9,557 nucleotides of DNA from Bacteroidota bacterium. Its GTDB lineage: Bacteria > Bacteroidota > Kryptoniia > Kryptoniales > JAKASW01. The notes under the pieces are model-generated. The model did no database searches. It saw only the letters and a program-made list of their open reading frames with translations, and was not told where the DNA came from. Positions 7,501-9,557 of the stretch are shown one piece after another. The stretch lies in NCBI GenBank assembly GCA_021796055.1, contig JAJYOS010000181.1, positions 1-9,557 of the forward strand, written 5' to 3'. The translations under genes and the position numbers were made by a program. Within the stretch, counting starts at the first letter, position 1. Each line of letters starts with the position of its first letter.

Positions 7501-7636
7501 GGTTTGGATTCGTTAACCCAAGCTCAATTCCCGCACAATCCAATAAGGCAGTCAATTCTCACCACGCGATTTCGATCCGGGAAATGTGGACCATTCTCTC
7601 ATTTGACGCTCTTTCATATTTGATTTGTGAGAACTG

Positions 7637-8377
7637 CTACTGCTCGACGTAAAATCCCCGCCAGGCAGACCGCGCGCCCTCGTTCGCGCCGACATTGACC
7701 CGGTCTACTCTTACCATGTATCTGTGACCTGGTTGAAGGGACGCAGTCGCGGTGCCATCAAAATCGTATTGGACATTGCCATCAGGGCTAAATGATGAGA
7801 ATAAGTGACTCACCCAGGTGTATTCTTCAGGCAATTGCGTAACATCTTTGACCTTTATTACGGTATATCCACCTGCTGTGGGATCAAACCAATAGAACTG
7901 AGCATGCGAAGCATGAACACTGTCGTTCTGGCCTGGGAAAGAGATCACAGGCCTCTGCAATATTACATAATTAGCAGTGTCTGAACTTCCGCTTTCAACG
8001 CCATCGGCAGAGTAGGCGAGCAAATAGTAAAAGTAACGTTGATTATTGTGAAGCCCCGCATTGTCAACATAAGCAGTATCGTTAAACGAAGATAACGATC
8101 CGACATTCGCTAACAAGGTGAAATCTCCGGGCGTGCGGTTCACAGACGAATCGCTTCTAAATAACTTGTAGCCAGCAGCGCCCGGGACGCTATACCACTC
8201 TAGAGAAATACCTCCTGTGGCGGGGTCCATCCCGATCCCCTGATCCACCGTCGTGTCCGGAACAGATTGGGGTACAAAACGTGGAGTCTGAAGAATTGTG
8301 TGAAAAGAACCGCCGACTCTGCATCCAGCGCTGATCGCTGCCAGTAAGGCGAATGTGCAGGCCATGCCACTCTTCAT
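7637..8377 (-). CDS. Predicted lipoprotein with fibronectin type III-like domain(s)
   Basis: 246 residues. The N-terminus is a short basic/hydrophobic signal ending in AAISAGC, so Cys19 is a candidate lipidation site. The residue at -3 is Ser rather than the preferred Leu/Val/Ile, so the lipobox is imperfect. Residues about 41-138 look like an Fn3 domain: SLEWYSVPGAAGYKLFRS (58-75) is the B-C strand with its Trp and the 'Y.lyRs' element, and YFYYLLAYSADGVES (115-129) is the F-G region with the typical 'Y.y.v.A.d..g.eS'. Residues about 142-246 form a second beta-rich, Ig-like part. No enzyme motif is present. ATG at 8377 is preceded by a very strong site (GGAGGGAGG). It is first in the same-strand series, so the main promoter may lie between it and about 8560. 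A role in attaching or presenting the glycan at the envelope is only a guess. Confidence 0.72.
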   Translation of the reverse strand: MKSGMACTFALLAAISAGCRVGGSFHTILQTPRFVPQSVPDTTVDQGIGMDPATGGISLEWYSVPGAAGYKLFRSDSSVNRTPGDFTLLANVGSLSSFNDTAYVDNAGLHNNQRYFYYLLAYSADGVESGSSDTANYVILQRPVISFPGQNDSVHASHAQFYWFDPTAGGYTVIKVKDVTQLPEEYTWVSHLFSSFSPDGNVQYDFDGTATASLQPGHRYMVRVDRVNVGANEGARSAWRGFYVEQ

Positions 8378-8568
8378 CTGCCTCCCTCCAGCTTCTTATT
8401 CATTTTAGCCAAACGATGTGAACTACATAAGTATCTGTCGTTTCCCTCTGCAGCAGAACAATCCGTCATCAACAATGAAGAAGTCCTGGAAAAATCAAAA
8501 CTTCAATGTCATCTCCGAACAAATCCCAATGTTCTCGCAATTTCTTAACCACTCTAATCAACACACCT

Positions 8569-8592
8569 GCTATAAGCGAGATGTCTTATAGC
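8569..8592. repeat. 8-bp dyad, possible operator or small hairpin
   Basis: GCTATAAG (8569-8576) and CTTATAGC (8585-8592) flank an 8-base spacer. One G-U and one more C-G pair would extend the stem in RNA from the plus strand. A related GCTTATAG occurs at 8671-8678. There is no T-run on either side, so an intrinsic terminator is unlikely. An operator upstream of the lipoprotein gene, about 190 bases from its start, is possible. Confidence 0.25.
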
Positions 8593-8816
8593 GGATGGGC
8601 AAAAGTTGATAGCTCGTAGTTGAACGTTTAAGAAATCAGAAGCCAGACGAAAAATGTAAGTAGTTAGCTTGCTTATAGATGATGGCGCCAAGCACCCAGT
8701 CAATTGCAAATAACTGATGATGTATATCTTGGAATCGAGGTTCAATGGCGTCTAATAGAATTTGGTTCGCAAATTCGCGGACTGGCGGTCATCTTCAATA
8801 AGGCAACCACCCCTAA

Positions 8817-8838
8817 CCCCTCCTTAAATAAGGAGGGG
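8817..8838. repeat. Perfect palindromic element with CCCCTCC / GGAGGGG arms (REP-like)
   Basis: The arms are CCCCTCCTTA (8817-8826) and TAAGGAGGGG (8829-8838), with AA between, and the lead-in is CCACCCCTAA. I recall very similar elements, with CCCCTAACCCCTCC leads, scattered between genes in many bacterial genomes, so this is probably one copy of a dispersed intergenic palindrome. No other copy is present in this window. No T-run follows on either strand, so terminator function is uncertain. Confidence 0.6.
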
Positions 8839-8842
8839 ACCA

Positions 8843-8950
8843 ATGAACAAGTGGCCGCATAAGGGCGGAGCCGACGAGGCCGCGGTGCCCGGCGACGCAA
8901 ATCTTATCTCCGATATTCATTGGTTCGTAGTTCATGATCGAATTAGTTGA
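8843..8950 (+). CDS. Doubtful 35-codon ORF behind a hairpin-embedded Shine-Dalgarno
   Basis: ATG at 8843 opens a 35-residue frame (MNKWPHKGGADEAAVPGD and onward to a TGA at 8948-8950), the only plus-strand candidate here. AAGGAGG lies 9 bases upstream but is the right arm of the palindrome, so in RNA it would be paired. The first 20 codons are very GC-rich, unlike neighbouring genes. No family is recognised. The Shine-Dalgarno may simply be a by-product of the repeat. Confidence that it is translated is low. Confidence 0.15.
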   Translation: MNKWPHKGGADEAAVPGDANLISDIHWFVVHDRIS

Positions 8951-9052
8951 TAGCTCACAGCAAATTTTTCAAGGTTAAATATGCGAGGGTGCACCTTCAT
9001 CGTTATCAAATAGTCCCTGTACCGCATCTTGACATCAGCCAGTGACATGTCG

Positions 9053-9313
9053 CTACGTAAAAGGCGCAATCTTCGGTTAGGGCTGCAGTTTGAAGGCCCT
9101 GTCCCAGACTTCAAGCAGCTCGTCACGATGAAGCGCTGCCCATTCGACAACCAGTCCCAATACGCGCGGTGGAAAGCAGCCGCCAATAACTATCAAGCTC
9201 TGAATTTCCACAACTGCCTTATATTCACTCTACTCTGCGTGGAAGAGTGGCGGCAAATGATCACCAAAGTACATCCTGATGACGATGCCAAAGAAGCGGC
9301 TGATTTCAGGCAC
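9053..9313 (-). pseudogene. DUF4160 family gene, inactivated by in-frame stops
   Basis: Reading from a GTG at 9313 that overlaps the DUF2442 stop gives VPEISRFFGIVIRMYFGDH, then LPPLFHAE, then a TAG at 9230-9232. The same frame continues SEYKAVVEIQSLIVIGG, CFPPRVLGLVVEWAALHRDE, LLEVWDRAFKLQP, then a TAA at 9077-9079, and PKIAPFT before the final TAG at 9053-9055. This is the complete outline of a DUF4160 protein (about 85 residues): the 'F-G-I-x-I-x-M-Y' start, the 'PPHFHAxY' motif, 'EW...HrdEL...W' and 'I.PL' near the end. The first stop sits where the family has the Tyr of 'HAEY', the second probably where it has Leu, and the first His of PPHFH is Leu. There are no frameshifts, so the decay is recent. 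A function for the family is not established to my knowledge; it is commonly paired with DUF2442. Confidence 0.8.
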
Positions 9314-9557
9314 GTTGGACGGTCAAATCTCTTAAGCGCGGAAACAAGTCTTCCGGTTTCTTGCCGGTAATCTTGAGATAGATTGCGTCCGGACACACGT
9401 CGATCCGCTCGCTCCAGGCAATTTCGCCGCTCTCGCCTATATGAACTTTCTTAAATTCTTCATAATCATTCCAGAGTGCAAAGACTCCCTTGCCAACAAG
9501 GTCCGACAAATCGGCAACACCCTCAGTCCCGTCTTGGTACTTCACCCAAAGCCAAAT
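9306..9557 (-). CDS. DUF2442 domain protein, N-terminus cut by right edge
   Basis: 83 residues are visible, reading in from the edge as IWLWVKYQDGTEGVADLSDL and then VGKGVFALWNDYEEFKKV. The conserved DUF2442 core is clear: 'v.y.DG.eG..DLsdLvGKGVF', 'd.e.F..v.i...G.i.W' (HIGESGEIAW), and 'iDvcPDaiYlkitGk'. Probably some 10-15 N-terminal residues lie beyond the window, so the GTG at 9545 is not the true start. The tail KKPEDLFPRLRDLTVQRA is longer than the minimal domain. The gene overlaps the DUF4160 pseudogene start by 8 bases, a tight pair suggesting a former two-gene unit. DUF2442 is small and found with DUF4160 in many bacteria; its function is unknown to me. This member has no visible lesion. 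Confidence 0.85.
   Translation of the reverse strand: MWLWVKYQDGTEGVADLSDLVGKGVFALWNDYEEFKKVHIGESGEIAWSERIDVCPDAIYLKITGKKPEDLFPRLRDLTVQRA

Larger units (their letters stand above)
8378..9052. other. Long intergenic region between the polysaccharide genes and the DUF2442/DUF4160 module
   Basis: About 675 bases with no convincing protein gene on either strand. It contains the ribosome site of the lipoprotein gene, a dyad at 8569-8592, a perfect palindrome at 8817-8838, and a strikingly GC-rich patch at about 8852-8897. It should hold the promoter for the minus-strand gene series, but no -35/-10 pair with convincing spacing could be picked: a TAAAAT near 8402-8407 has no matching upstream hexamer. 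Several short minus-strand open stretches (8636-8788 without a start codon, 8469-8564, 8932-9048) have protein-like composition but match no family I know, and may be debris. Confidence 0.6.

Noticed and set aside
8554..8745. 63-codon minus-strand ORF in the intergenic region
   Set aside because: No ribosome site, no family resemblance, and it overlaps another equally plausible frame fragment; not supportable as a gene.
8932..9186. 84-codon minus-strand ORF
   Set aside because: Its first half is an alternative frame of the DUF4160 pseudogene. The last 38 codons (from ATG at 9048) match no family and have no Shine-Dalgarno.
9230..9232. Recoding of TAG as an amino acid in the DUF4160 frame
   Set aside because: TAG ends the glycosyltransferase and lipoprotein genes in this window, and a second stop (TAA) occurs in the same frame; simple decay explains it.
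9029..9370. 113-codon plus-strand ORF at the right end
   Set aside because: It is antisense to the DUF2442 end and the DUF4160 pseudogene, whose minus-strand reading matches a known family far better.
1..9557. CRISPR arrays, tRNA or rRNA genes, insertion-sequence ends, or a transposase
   Set aside because: No evenly spaced direct repeats, cloverleaf candidates, rRNA-like stretches or transposase motifs were seen on either strand by eye.

Overview
The window carries one long run of surface-polysaccharide genes, all on the minus strand, next to a small decayed accessory module at the right edge. It looks like a Gram-negative bacterium of middling GC: there is a lipobox lipoprotein, a Wzy-like polymerase and a MurJ/MviN-type flippase. 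The mix of Shine-Dalgarno-led and weakly led genes, the DUF2442/DUF4160 pair and a CCCCTCC/GGAGGGG palindrome would fit an uncultured lineage around the Chlorobi/Ignavibacteria/FCB groups. That placement is a weak guess; nothing here is a taxonomic marker.

Layout in the direction of transcription (right to left). (a) 9306-9557: a DUF2442 gene entering from the right edge. Overlapping its stop is a DUF4160 gene (9313-9053) destroyed by two in-frame stop codons. (b) 8378-9052: about 675 bases with no convincing gene. It holds a perfect 10-bp palindromic hairpin, a very GC-rich patch with a 35-codon plus-strand ORF behind a strong Shine-Dalgarno, and an 8-bp dyad. (c) 8377-466: seven genes in one direction, encoding an Fn3-type lipoprotein, a MurJ/MviN-like flippase, a methyltransferase with a C-terminal hydrophobic region, a GT4 glycosyltransferase, a Wzy/O-antigen-ligase-like polytopic protein, a NodB-type polysaccharide deacetylase and a second methyltransferase. 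The glycosyltransferase, polymerase and deacetylase genes overlap by 11 and 4 bases and the last methyltransferase follows after 9 bases, so these four are almost certainly co-transcribed. (d) 459-1: a 26-residue hydrophobic micro-ORF, then the N-terminal 112 codons of a probable glycoside hydrolase that runs off the left edge.

A plausible joint role, by inference: the glycosyltransferase (with others outside the window) builds a lipid-linked glycan, the flippase moves it across the inner membrane, and the polymerase extends it. The deacetylase and methyltransferases modify it. The hydrolase-like protein may trim it, and the lipoprotein may act at the envelope surface. No initiating sugar-phosphate transferase, Wzz/Wzc chain-length regulator or nucleotide-sugar synthesis gene is visible, so the locus is probably larger than this window.

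The strongest unannotated observations are the DUF4160 pseudogene, the messy 5' end of the hydrolase-like gene, and a perfect 10-bp stem-loop inside the glycosyltransferase coding sequence. No established or obviously new defence, mobile or regulatory system was found.
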